Positions 9,651 to 20,500 of a DNA stretch of 28,724 nucleotides are shown one piece after another. Numbering within the stretch: the first letter of the stretch is position 1; the number at the start of each line of letters is the position of its first letter. Source of the DNA: Phellopilus nigrolimitatus (Eukaryota > Basidiomycota > Agaricomycetes > Hymenochaetales > Hymenochaetaceae). The notes under the pieces were generated by a model. That model made no database searches and was not told the DNA's origin. It saw only the letters and a list, made by a program, of their open reading frames with translations. The stretch lies in the NCBI GenBank assembly GCA_021029095.1, contig JAJOHG010000325.1, positions 1 to 28,724 on the forward strand, given 5' to 3'. The translations under genes and the position numbers were made by a program.

Positions 9651-10522
9651 TTATCTATCATTCTCCGAGTTGACGACACCCAACTCGTCGTTGAGGCGAG
9701 AAATTTCCGAGAATGCTACCCTCAGTTTATCGAGGTCAGAATCAATGCTTTCAGCTCGGGTTTTCATCTAAGAGAGATGCAACTCAGATTCTGTTTTGGG
9801 CGTCAATAGAGAGGGAAGAACTGACAGCAGCTATGGTATCACTTGCAGCGATGAGCTCGTGGTGATGATTGTATACTAGAGACTGGCGTTCCCCATCCAG
9901 CTGGCGAATTTCTACGAGGGCGGCAGTGGTTCAGCGCAAATTTGAGAAAGTCGCTAAGTTGATGGTATGCAACCACTTACCAGACAGTAGCTTGTTCTCG
10001 TTCCTCAATAGCGTCGACAAAGACGACGTAGTGATTAGTTGTTCATAATACGACTTGGCGTCGAATGCGGGAGAGTCTAACACGATTAAGAATTAAGGTC
10101 TGTGATGAAACTGTAATCGAACGGATAAAAAATAACAGGTCTTCACCAATGTCCATAGGATCAAGCGGCTTTCCAGGACCGCTCAGAGGCGGGGGCGGAC
10201 CCACACCGAGACCGTAGTGTTTCCTCAGCAGATCACGCGCGCGGCCTTTTGCCGCCTGCGCCTTCATGCCATCGGCAGGCGGTGTGCCCAGCGCACCAGA
10301 AGTCCCAGCGGCAGCGCTGTTATTGAGACTCGCAGCGCCAGTAACCAACGCTGGGGTGAGCGAGCGTCGGGGAGTAGCGGCGGCGGCTGAGAGGGTCGAA
10401 GCAGAAGAGGGCGTAGGCGACGTTGGACGGACGGGCGATGGCGGCGGCCGTGGTATTGTGCGTGAGCGCGATGGCGTGCTAAAGGGCGTAGACGACGCAG
10501 AGCTGGTAGCGGACATTGACAT
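9651..10522 (-). CDS. VPS51: Vps51, subunit of the GARP (and possibly EARP) vesicle-tethering complex, 224 aa
   Basis: Vps51 binds Vps52-Vps53-Vps54 and helps tether endosome-derived vesicles at the trans-Golgi. Exons are 10522-10147, 10076-9981, 9911-9826 and 9767-9651, ending in TAA. Residues 1-90 are a Ser/Pro/Ala-rich disordered tail. From about residue 94 the family core follows: ARDLLRKHYGLG, KPLDPMDIDSPAFDAKSYYE, LSTLLRNENKLLSEIRQLDG and ERQSLVYNHHHELI, then AASDTIAAMKTRAESIDSDL and a final helix to VVNSENDR. This is the N-terminal Vps51/Vps67 domain of the COG/exocyst/GARP superfamily. The length suits short fungal Vps51, unlike the long animal protein. The start is the first ATG in frame; the gene is convergent with the 7165-9506 gene, 144 bp apart. 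Confidence 0.9.
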
Positions 10523-12492
10523 TGTGACGGCAGAGCGAGCGCGAAATCGTCGGGCATGTCGAGATTGCCTATTCGGGACGTCTTCGCGTCTCGAGGTTCC
10601 TCAGACAAAAACCAATTTAGCTTACGGCTGGATATGGGATGTCTTTTACTAAATTTCATTAATAGTGCATTTTCTTGGCTGTCTACATAAGTACCGCAGA
10701 ATCCGAAAAATTATATTCCAGTCTCGTCAATGACTCGTGCCATCCCAAACGTAGTGTGTCTTGCCTGAGATGCTTCCAGTACATCCGGAAGAGAGCCGCC
10801 CGAGACATTGATGCGTTTGCGATTTGACAATTTGACAGCAGCGTTATTATCTGCCAACTCTACGAGTCTGGAGACGCTAGCATTCTTCATTTTGCTATTA
10901 AATATGTAGGTACCCTTTTAAAGCCATCTAAGTTCGTTTTTTTTTTGAGACGGCGGCTTAGCTGCTTGATCCCGAGTGGCTAGCCCTTGATTGAATACAA
11001 TAATGCAAATCAACTTGTATTTTCGAATCAATATGGCTTACGATAATGCTGATGTTAGAGAAGATGCATCGCTTGGGGATATTAGATTTTGTTTTACGAC
11101 TGCTTTCCTGTTTAGAGAACTCGTCGGATGCAGGATTTGAAGAAATCCCGAATGACTGTATGCATGCAAACCATAGCTTGTTCGCTACTAGGCTTCGATT
11201 CAATGACGGGACAGCACCAAGGTTATGCCATAGAAGAATTCGGCATTTGGCGCCGTTGCTCTCGATCGCTTGCGATTTTGAATTTTAGGTAATTTGTCTA
11301 TTGAAATGCGCGGCTACCGAATTTTACGATTTAGACTACGATCGATGAATATACAGATCGCCGCCCGCTTGTGCTCCGGGATTGAGAAGCTCCGGGTGTA
11401 AGAATACGTGCGCGGAAATTTTGCTTCCGTTGAATTTACTTTTACCGCAATATTTGTACGTTCACAAGTACAGGACAGTCTGTGCTTTTCTCGCTGACGA
11501 ATATTCGTCTCGGAATGTATGCGCAACCCTGAGCATACATGTGAAATTCCATTGTGGCTAGAAGTTAAAGATTATGTCAGTCCCAGAAGTGCCGACGACG
11601 GTCCGACCCGCTTCATTATCATACCGGGCTCCAAGACATCTTCGATTCACAGAAGGCTCAGAAGTCATTCATTGGAGTGTCCGAAAGAACGGTCCCGCCC
11701 TTTGTTCACAGATTCTGTCGCTCCTCGGCCGCCCTATGACCATGAGAGCCCCATTCCATACTCTTGGGAAGTGGAGAAGTTTCATTTATTATTTCAATGA
11801 CGCTCGCATGTCGTGCTCTGGAAGGAGCCAACTAGTACATAGCCTGTAACAAGCCATGCAAAAAGATGCAGAGAACTGATGTATTCTGTAACGCGACAAA
11901 CTCCGACTGGAAGACTGCAACATAGTAACCCCATTTATAAATTCGGAAAAGTACGCCCAGACCGCGGTGGAGACAAAGTTCGATCTCGTTGGAGGATAGC
12001 CCAAAACAGGTCCGACTCTTCCCCATAGTTGAGACCCGAAGACGAGAGTTTTGCGAGTAAGGTAAATCTGGAGCTTGAGAGGACGATAAAAAACCAGGAT
12101 TGTTTCAGGTACATCTATCAAAGCAGTGCAGACGAGCAAGACGAGTGATCTGCTGATCTGTTGCCTAGGGTGTTGATGCCAATGATGGTCAAAGGGAAAG
12201 CTAATTGGACCGCAGAGCCCGGCTGAGCCACACATGTTTAGGGCCGGTTCTTACGCGACCTACTATAAGAAGCAGTTGAACGCCTCGAGGCCCAACGTGG
12301 TCGTCCCCTATATTCTCGACTGCTCACATCACACGCGCTTCTCCTTCCCCCATTCCCCCCAGTCGATATCGCGTTCGTCAACGGACGCATACATCGTCTC
12401 CAGTGCCTCCTCTGCTGCTAGCTTCACTCGTTCGTTCTGTATTTTCTACGCCTTAACCCAGTTCTCTATCCCCAACAAACAAATCAACCATA
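10523..12492. other. Gene-poor stretch, nearly 2 kb
   Basis: No recognisable gene, RNA or transposon. Open frames occur on the plus strand at 11046-11288 (80 codons) and 11519-11849, and on the minus strand at 11789-12235 (148 codons, some hydrophobic runs), but their sequences match nothing I know and overlap on opposite strands. The last 200 bp before 12493 are pyrimidine-rich (ttctccttccccc near 12340), as expected of a basidiomycete promoter and leader, with a TATA-like ctataag at about 12263. The rest may be a decayed element. Confidence 0.4.
10711..10890 (-). CDS. Possible 59-codon orphan ORF or terminal exon
   Basis: The frame starts ATG at 10890 and ends TAA at 10711-10713. The product includes MKNASVSRLVELADNNAAVK and ISGGSLP-like text (NVSGGSLPDVLEASQARH), with a balanced, protein-like composition. 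It could be a small gene or the last exon of something lost, because ttaatag just upstream can serve as a splice acceptor. I know no family for it and found no partner exons. Confidence 0.2.
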   Translation of the reverse strand: MKNASVSRLVELADNNAAVKLSNRKRINVSGGSLPDVLEASQARHTTFGMARVIDETGI

Positions 12493-14239
12493 ATGCATCA
12501 AAGGCGACCTGTCGCGCAGCTATCTTCCCTCGCGCTCGTTCTTCCCCATCCCTCATTGCCGAAACGGGCATCATCTATCCGCTCGTCAACCGATTCATAT
12601 TCGTCACCGCGCACGCCGCGAAACAGCCTGGGATTACCTTCGCCATCACTATTCAAGCTGGACTCTGCTGCGCCTCGGAGGAGCACTGATAGTTGGAACA
12701 GCTCGGTTCACGACGGAGGTGATGACGAGATGGACTGGGAGTGGACGACAGAGCAGATTGCGCTTTTACTCAAGGTAAGCTCGTCTTTATCATAGTTTAT
12801 TATCCCCTGAGTTGGGAGACGCTTTTGGAACTTGGACGCGGTAGACTGATATCACACGCTTTCCTTTGTCTTAGGCTCTTGATGCCTTACCGTCCCACCT
12901 GCTCAGCCCTTACAATGGGTCTATCCCTCCTGCAAATGTTCTAGATAGGATTGCTCGCAGCATCATCCACGCTAAAGATCCTTTGGAATGGCCTCATTCC
13001 ATCCGGTCCACGCGCATCAAGCTGCTCAAGTTAGCACGCATTCACGCTGAAGAAAATGACGCGCGGGAGAAAAGATTGTCTTCTGACCTTCCGCCCGACG
13101 TTCTGCAGCCGACCACCAATGTCCACAAGAAACCACTCTACCGACAATCGAGTATGGATTTTATCAAGGGCAATACTTTGAAGAACGAGAAGAGTATTGA
13201 TCGGTGCGTACTCAAAGATCTGGATTGATTTTGGCGTTTCCTGGTGCTGATTACTTGGTCGTCTAGTCTATCGACTCGCCTTCAACGAGTTGATCGAATA
13301 ATTCCAAACCCGGCGTACGCGTATGTGCACAGTTCATCGCGTTCACCTTCCCCGCCTCCGTCAGGGTTTCGCCCTAACAATTTGGGCGACACACCACGTA
13401 CACCCAAAACCCCTGCGGAAGATGTTACCTCTCGAGGCCCACCATCTTCACTGTCAAGCAGCCGCGGATCAAGATTGCGCCGTTCGACGACTACAATGTC
13501 CGGCCTACCGACAATTCAGTCTGGCGTGGCCAGCGACTGTGTCAGCTCTAACTCTCCCAGCTTCCGTCATGCTCCCAAAGTCAAGAGGTCCGAATCCTTC
13601 AGCTCGCCGAGCTTCAATGGATTGGGCCACTCGCTGAAGCGCGCGCCATCATTTGGAAGCATCTCCACGAGGTCCATCGATTCGAGTCGCATGAGTGTGG
13701 ATGACCAGAAGGAGAACTCTCCGCAAATGATCGGAAGCAATCGCGGACTCGACATCTATCCCTCCAGTGATGATGAGGAGAAGATCAGGAGCAAGAAGGT
13801 TAAGAAGCAGAAAACGAGCAGGTCCTCGGCTACTGATCCAACTAGCAAGCCCAGCCCACTGCCAAAAATCGCCTCTTCCGCTACGCTCAAGTCAGACAAA
13901 ACTACCACGTCAAAGGTGTCCACACGTACCAGGAAGACGTCCGCGAAAAAGATCTCGAGGACGTCGTCTATGTTCGGCGCCGAGCTCCCGAACCCTCAGC
14001 CTGAACCTCTGCCTCCGGTGTCGAGTATAGTTCGCCCGGATCTCTCATTTGTGCTACCGGTTGAAAACATGCAAGTGCCGCCGGCCACACCGAATAGGAA
14101 GCTTCGTCGAGTGAAGACGACTAACTTTCCACCACGCATGTCGCGACGCATCTCATTCGGGCACCTCTCCGCACCAGTTGAAGAGGAGGCTGAGCGCCAC
14201 TCAGGCACGGGCCTTGAAAGTGCCTTCCAGATGCAATGA
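12493..14239 (+). CDS. Unknown 527-aa protein, short folded N-terminal region and long disordered tail
   Basis: Exons are 12493-12774, 12875-13203 and 13267-14239, with both junctions in frame. I do not recognise the family. Residues 1-75 are Ser/Pro/Arg-rich. About 78-175 look folded and helical (DEMDWEWTTEQIALLLK, ALDALPSHLLSPYNGSIPP, NVLDRIARSIIHAKDPLEW, STRIKLLKLARIHAEEND). The rest is Ser-rich with many SPxx and RxxS sites that could be phosphorylated, a Lys-rich patch (KIRSKKVKKQKTSR) suitable as a nuclear signal, and a short motif LDIYPSSDDEE next to it. There is no signal peptide or membrane segment. The start follows a pyrimidine-rich leader. A regulatory or cell-cycle-linked role is possible but rests only on composition. 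Confidence 0.75.
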
Positions 14240-15508
14240 GCATCCCTACGAAGGACCCTAGACAAAAAGCCGCCTCAGACGCTTGTTTACAGGAGCGTTC
14301 ATCTCATCCACACCAAATCAACCCACCACTCTCATTTCGATCTAGATATACACTCTCATTTAAAGGCTTTCGCGGCCGCCGCGCGTTCCTTCTCACTTCC
14401 TCAATCATCATCTCATTTTTCTAACTTTTCGTTATCCTCGCTCCCTCCTATCTCACTATCGCGAAACCGCTTATCCTGCTGTGCTCGCGAAGCAGCACCG
14501 GACGCGTCCACGCCTGGAACCGGAATAACGTACCACGCATTCAAAAACCTTTGCTGGAAAATCAACTGGATGTTATTTTCTGCTGGCTGGAATCATACAT
14601 ACAAGGCATTTCAGCATGTACCATTTCTTACTTTCTCTGCATTTTTCAAAGTCGTTTCGTATCCTTCCTGTGACTTCCATCTTCATTTGTCCTGTCTTTA
14701 CTTTGCTTTGATCCTGCCCCTCGTCTTTTCTCCTTGTGAGTCGTTGTTGTGTTATCCTCGAGAAAAAATGTACCTGGGATTTTGGTCTCCCGTTCGTCTT
14801 CTGCCTTTCTTTCTGCTTTTAAATCCAGACACTCTTTCAAAATGCAATGTATTTCCCATGCTTATTTCCTCTTCCCTCCAAAAAAGTCAATACTTTCGTT
14901 TGCTAGTTGTTCAGCGACGTATATCTGCTTGCTGCTCTCTTCGAAGTCCTCTCGGATCCCGCTCTTCTCTCCGTATAGTGCGCCGCCTTTCTTTTCCATT
15001 CGGTTTGCTGCCCGTGATTCTCGTAATCTGTGTTTCTCAGTCCATGCTTGCTTGTCTTTTGCTCGACACCCGTCACACATCTGGCTGTAAATAAATTATC
15101 TCGCATTGACCATTGGTATGATTATGGGAAGAAGCATTGAAATAAGCCTTTGCATATCCGATTTTTCGTCGTCATTTGGCATTTGGCGAAGGGGCCGTCT
15201 TTGAACGACATCGCGCCTTGGTGACATGTCGCAACGGCTTGATTGCAATGGCCGAGGATTGGGACCGCGGCCAGTAATTTACATGAATGATTATTGTGCA
15301 ACGATGTAAAACAAAGCAGGATTCGAGCTGCGCGAAGACCGGAGCAACCATAAGTAGGGGATCCCGACTAGATATCAGACAACAGGTCAGAAGAACTCGT
15401 AGATTACGACCATAGCACACGCACCACTTTATTCGCACCCACACCGCTCCCCTCCCCATCTAAAATAAATGTTCGGAGTCCCACTCATTCGACCAGCTAC
15501 CCTGCTCT
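14240..15508. other. Intergenic stretch of about 1.27 kb
   Basis: This lies between the ends of two convergent genes. It is pyrimidine-rich on the plus strand from about 14340 to 15070, and carries open frames of 60-170 codons that read as low-complexity Ser/Leu/Phe text and are probably a consequence of base composition. I see no tRNA, no repeat array and no splice-supported coding sequence. Confidence 0.4.
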
Positions 15509-15831
15509 TCACTCAGCCTCAGCCTCGATCAGGCCGCGCCGTGCCGCAATTTCCGCACGCTTGTCCGCGAGGAGTTCGGCAGAGCGGATGTCCCACTTGT
15601 GTGCCCAGTAGCCCACATAGCCAAAGACGCCCATCGAAATTACGTGCCCACCCAAGTCTGGAGAGAATAACAAATGAGGTGAGAAACAAGCAGTGAGTAG
15701 TTTGCACACAAGCCGAAGTACAGAGGAAGAGACACACTTTCAAAAGGGTTTCGCTTCTGAATTCCGAGTTGGCCAAGACGCGCCGCGAGCCCGAAGGCAG
15801 AGAATCCAAGGATGGTCGATAAAAGAGCCAT
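15509..15831 (-). CDS. Small membrane protein, 80 aa, probably mitochondrial
   Basis: Exons are 15831-15738 and 15657-15509, joined at KRNPFE-NLGGHV. Two hydrophobic segments, about residues 2-24 (ALLSTILGFSAFGLAARLGQ) and 34-50 (HVISMGVFGYVGYWAHKW), are followed by a charged helix (DIRSAELLADKRAEIAARR). A short protein with an uncleaved hydrophobic start, two membrane passes and a basic-acidic tail recalls accessory subunits of respiratory complex I such as NUXM/NDUFC2, but I cannot confirm that. The clean intron and protein-like sequence make the gene itself credible. It diverges from the TPR gene across 255 bp. Confidence 0.65.
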
Positions 15832-16086
15832 CGCTCTGTGGTAGTTTGGACGAGCTTATGGCAAGATCTGCGAGGAGAGTTCGAGAGTCACATAGGGTCA
15901 CAGACTATTACGTCCGTGTCACGCGCGTACAGAACTCATTTCCGCCTCATTGCTTTGCGAGTTGTCCTCTTACCTCTTACTCTGTTCCTTGGCATTCCTC
16001 ACAGCCGCCAGACTCACTTACTCATCGTCAATACGCTCAAATCTAGCTAACAGGACTATCTTTGACATTTATTGATTCATAAAGCA
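15832..16086. promoter_or_regulatory. Divergent promoter region between the 80-aa protein gene and the TPR gene
   Basis: The two start codons are 255 bp apart and point away from each other, so both promoters must lie here. I see no element I can name with confidence. Confidence 0.35.
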
Positions 16087-17272
16087 ATGGCCACCAGCAC
16101 GCCACCGCCGACCCCGTTGCCCATCGAAGGGGAGCTTACGCCGCAGCAGTTGAAGACCTTTAGTACCGGAAAAGAATTAAAAGATGCTGGGGATAAATTA
16201 TTCAAGTCAGACCCAAAAGAAGGTGAGCTGAACGCCACGAACGCGCGTGGAGAGCTAATTATGACTGACGACTGGTTGGGCCTTGGCTATGTCGGTTTTG
16301 TCATAAGCTCTCAAGAAATACCATACGGTATGTATGGTTCAAGCTGCGAGTATATCGGCGTATTGGATGTCTGATCGTTTTGCTGCTGTTTGGATGCGAT
16401 ACATTGACAGTCCTTACTCTACTTCCGAGGTCTCACTCGGTATGTGTATACGAAGTCCTGATGTCTGGCGTGCATACTTTTCTGAGATACTCATAGAACA
16501 AATCCTGTCGGAGCAAACCAAAGCACAGACTCGAAGCCGAAGAGCAAGGTACGCCACCGATCTGTCTTTGTCCATTTTTTGTCAAATTTCTTTCGCATAC
16601 TTATGTGCCTCCAGCTAGATGAAGAACTTGGAAAGGTATACTCAAATATGTCTGCGTGCCACCTGAGGCTTTCGAGTTATGAACGGACGATAGAGACGGC
16701 AGACAAGGTAATTAAGCTTTGCGCCACATAATGACTTATGTTGATCTATGATGTTGCATATACGCAGGCGCTTCAGCTGAATAAAGAAAATTACAAGGCA
16801 CTTTTCCGCAAGGCAAAGGCCTTAGGAGAGTTGGGATTTTTTGAGAAGGCGGAACCGATTTTGAACGATTTGCTCACCAAGAATTCTGCTGGTGCGTGTA
16901 CCTTCCCAACGCGGGGGAATCATCTTTCGGGTTCTATTGTCTGATTTCCCTTTTATTATCCTTCCTATTACCCCTTCTGTTTACCCCTTATTAGAAGCAT
17001 CAACTATCAAAATCGAGCTGGAGTCTTTACGTGCGAAGGACAGGGAACGCGAAAGGAAGCAGAACCAAAAGCTCAGGGGTAAGTTTTTGTCATAAAGGCC
17101 ATTGACTAAAGCTGATATGTTCTGCCTCGAAGGGTTCCTAAAAAACAAAGAGAAGATATTTTCTGACGCGGAAGACAAACCGTCCCCTCAGATTGAGATT
17201 GTAGACGGGCCATCCCGAATTGTAGATGAGCCAGCTCCGTCTGCCTCGATAGTAGAAATTAAAGACGAATGA
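16087..17272 (+). CDS. Tetratricopeptide-repeat protein, 225 aa
   Basis: Exons are 16087-16222, 16308-16327, 16411-16439, 16497-16548, 16615-16707, 16768-16891, 16995-17078 and 17133-17272; all seven junctions keep frame. Three TPR-like helical pairs are visible: about residues 28-62 (GKELKDAGDKLFKSDPKEAL, KKYHTSLLYFRGLTR), 80-110 (LDEELGKVYSNMSACHLRL, SSYERTIETADKAL) and 110-145 (NKENYKALFRKAKALGELGF, FEKAEPILNDLL). A charged helix (LESLRAKDRERERKQNQKLR) and an acidic tail follow. The layout resembles cytosolic TPR adaptors and co-chaperones of the TTC1/immunophilin type, without a second catalytic domain. The start MATSTPPPTPLP was preferred over an in-frame ATG five codons upstream. The stop lies 284 bp before the TERT start on the same strand. 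Confidence 0.85.
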
Positions 17273-17556
17273 CGATAGTGTACTCAAAAATATTCGAATG
17301 TTGTGCTCGTAGTTTTGTTTTATTTACATTCTTGGGACATTGACAATGTCTTTGCTTGAGACTCTGCGGAGTATTCGAAGAGTTGTAAACGTTTTCATAA
17401 AAGAGTCTGACAGTGATAGTATCGTGTTTACACGTGATTGTGACAGGTCGCGCCAGATCGCTCTTGCCTAGTCAGACGTCACAGCTGAACTGACATATCA
17501 ACTTCTCTCAGATTCCTTACATTAAACTCTGGATTGAACATCATTTTCCACGACGA

Positions 17557-20500
17557 ATGCCTCCAGAGTTTCAGACGAAATCGTTGGGTTTGCGTGTTCT
17601 GAGCGCGTACCACCCCCGTGTGTCCACTCTCCTAGCCTACCTCGAAGATGCCATCGACGTCGTCTCCGTCGTTGCCTCTGCTGCAGCTCAGTCTTCTGGA
17701 CCCTCTGATGACTCCGATATGAGAAATGCCATTCGCAATCATATACACAAAGAAGGTGATCCACCGGCGTATGTTGAACTAATAACCAAGACATGTATTG
17801 GCGATGATTGCACACTCAAGTTGAAGATGAAAATCAGTTCACCGGCAATGTCGATGGTCGAGGTGCGGCCTGAAGTCTCACAAGTATAATGAAGCTCTTT
17901 CGTGTTAATGGCGTACTGCGACGGATGGCAGTTGATTGACCGTGCGCAAGCACGACTGTTCACGAAGGCGAAGAAGCCGTCGAATGTAATCACGGCCGGC
18001 TATCGTTCTGTTCGTATTTTGTACTTCTCAATGCCTTTTTCATCAATCACTGTATGTGATCTAAGGCGGGCTGGGTTGATTTTATGCTCAGGCACCGCGC
18101 TGGACCGAAATCGGGAAGGAGTCCGGGGGCATCGGACGACAGGGACTCACGAACTTTTTTGTGAACACGATGGTAGATGCCCTGCAAGCTCCTGAGTGGG
18201 AAATCCTTCTTGAGCGGTCGGTGTTCTGACGTTTGGCTTATACTCGAGAAGTCATAGAGCTATGCTGATTGCGTCCGTAGAGTCGGAGAAGTGGTTATGC
18301 TTCACCTTTTGACCGAGACATCCCTATATTCCCCTCTACCGAATGACTGCTTCTGTCAGCTGACGGGCCCGCCGCTAATATACACCGCACCACCAAGACT
18401 TCCAGGGTCGAGCGAGGGAAACGTACACCTTGTTCAACAAGCTGTTGTGTATTCCAGGAAACGGAAATCCCCTGACGGCGAAGAGGACACACAAACGAGG
18501 CCCAAGAAGCGACGTAGGATGAAGCCGTTGAGAAGTGACAAAAGAGAAGCTTCTATACCGCAACACGAAGAAGCAGAGACAAAGGCGAAGTCGTGAGCAT
18601 GCTCCAAATATCTTCGGAAAGCACAGACGATATACAATCGAATTGGGCTTTGCAGAAGATCTGCGGCAGAAATTCATCTCACACGAGTCAGCTTATTTTA
18701 TGCTCGTCCGTGTAGGCATGCAAAGTCCGCGGTCATCCTTCTGGGTTTACCAATCGACCGTGAGTGCGAGTGGCCTTTTGTCTGCATGCATAGCAATCAC
18801 ATCCTCCCTAACCTCCGCACCGCTCAAATAGATGTGTTCCATCGAATGAAAACGATAACCTGGCGTGAATCCAAAGGTCTCCGAGACAATGGCGATGGGA
18901 AGAACGGCCTGAGGCCTGGCGATCGCGACGGTGCACTTGAAGCGCGGCATCTTTCGAAGTACTTGTTCCCGTTACAATACAAACTTGACAATGTCTTCTT
19001 TGTCCCGCCGGAAAGCATGCGAGAGGAGCAGTTTGAAAGAGGACGGTTCGCAAATAGGGAAGAAGAAATCCATGTAAGTCGTTTTCATCTCACATTCATA
19101 GACATGATATATCTTTAATTATTGCAGCTTAAAGGCTCCTGTAAAACGCCGACACGTTTAAAAAATACACTTCCTCTCTTAAGTCAAATTTTCAACAAGC
19201 ACAAGAAATGCGGGTACAAACCATTGCTAGACATTTTTTGTCCTTCGAAAGTAAGCGTGGATCAGCAACCTGCAGATTGTACATTAACACATTTACCTAC
19301 GCTCAGCTCAAACATGACCATAAAGACTCGACTGTAGATAGTAGCATCATTCTGGACCTTATTTCGGAAGAGGTCTCCGAGTCGCGACTCCAAACGCAAA
19401 TTAGTTTCGACCGCTCGAACATCAGCTATTCTACATCGCTTTCTATGCTTGGTGGAAGCCGCAGTTACAAAGGATCGCTTTCGAAAGCTAACTCACAGAT
19501 GAAATACAAACCGAAATTCGCGGAATTTACATGCAGTTATGCGGAGGTCTTCCTATACGCTCGTGCGGTCACGAAGGCGGTCATTCCCTACGCGTTGTGG
19601 GGATGCGCGCAGAATCGCAAGACAATGATGCTTCGTGCGTTTTTATCTCAATGCTTTAGTTTACATTTCGGAATGTTTGACCTGCCATATCACATGTGAT
19701 TAGATGTCAAGCAATTTATAACTGGTCGCCGCTACGAGGGCATGACACTACACAATGTCATACAGGGAATTAGCACGAGCGAGTGTGACTGGCTCCTTCC
19801 ACCTAGCAAGCCCAAGCCCTCTCAGCAGCTCAATCAATCTATGGCGGAGATGTTGAAACGTCGAGAGCTACTCGAAGAATTCTTGTTCTGGTATTTCGAT
19901 CAATTTCTGCTCCCTCTTTTGCGGGTAAGTCTACTCACTTTTCTCATGTTATTTATGGAGCTGATTACGAGAAATTTCCATTACGAAGACAACTTTCTAC
20001 GTCACCGAATCCTCCGCCTTCCGTAACCGGATACTGTATTTTAGACAGGATGACTGGGATATTCTTTGTCAGCCGTTGCTCGATCGTCTAGCTGCAACAA
20101 CCTTTCGACGAATTCATCAGGTTTGGCATCACTTTCTATCGTCTTTGTTTTCTAACTTGGAACGTCGTAGCATGAAGCAGAGGAGTTACTGCGGCAGCGC
20201 AAGCTAGGATATTCATTCGTGCGACTACTCCCTAAAGACAGCGGCGTGCGGCCCATTGTCAATCTCCGCAGGAAGAGAAAGGTGTGCTGTACCTGTGGTT
20301 CTCTTGTTTGAAGTTTGCTCACAAGGGATGGGTTCTGATCCTCAGTCGGATAATCCGTATGAACAAAACCAATCCATAAATCAGATCCTATCTGCTGCCT
20401 TCCAGATCCTGACGTATGAGAAAGTGAGCAAGATTTTTTGCTGCCCTGCAATTGCAATTACGTTGTTAAATAGTGAACGAACCATATTACAGTCGATGCA

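Noticed and set aside
10264..10659. Open frames on both strands over the Vps51 first exon
   Set aside because: They overlap the Ser/Pro/Ala-rich Vps51 N-terminus, whose frame is fixed by the downstream family core.
14570..15094. 174-codon plus-strand open frame rich in Leu, Ser and Phe
   Set aside because: The region is pyrimidine-rich, which produces such text by chance; no motif, intron or counterpart was seen.
20282..20345. Earlier acceptor at about 20327 giving a longer TERT exon 11
   Set aside because: It would shift the frame relative to exon 10; the acceptor at 20345 keeps phase 0 and the SINQIL region in place. Not fully excluded.
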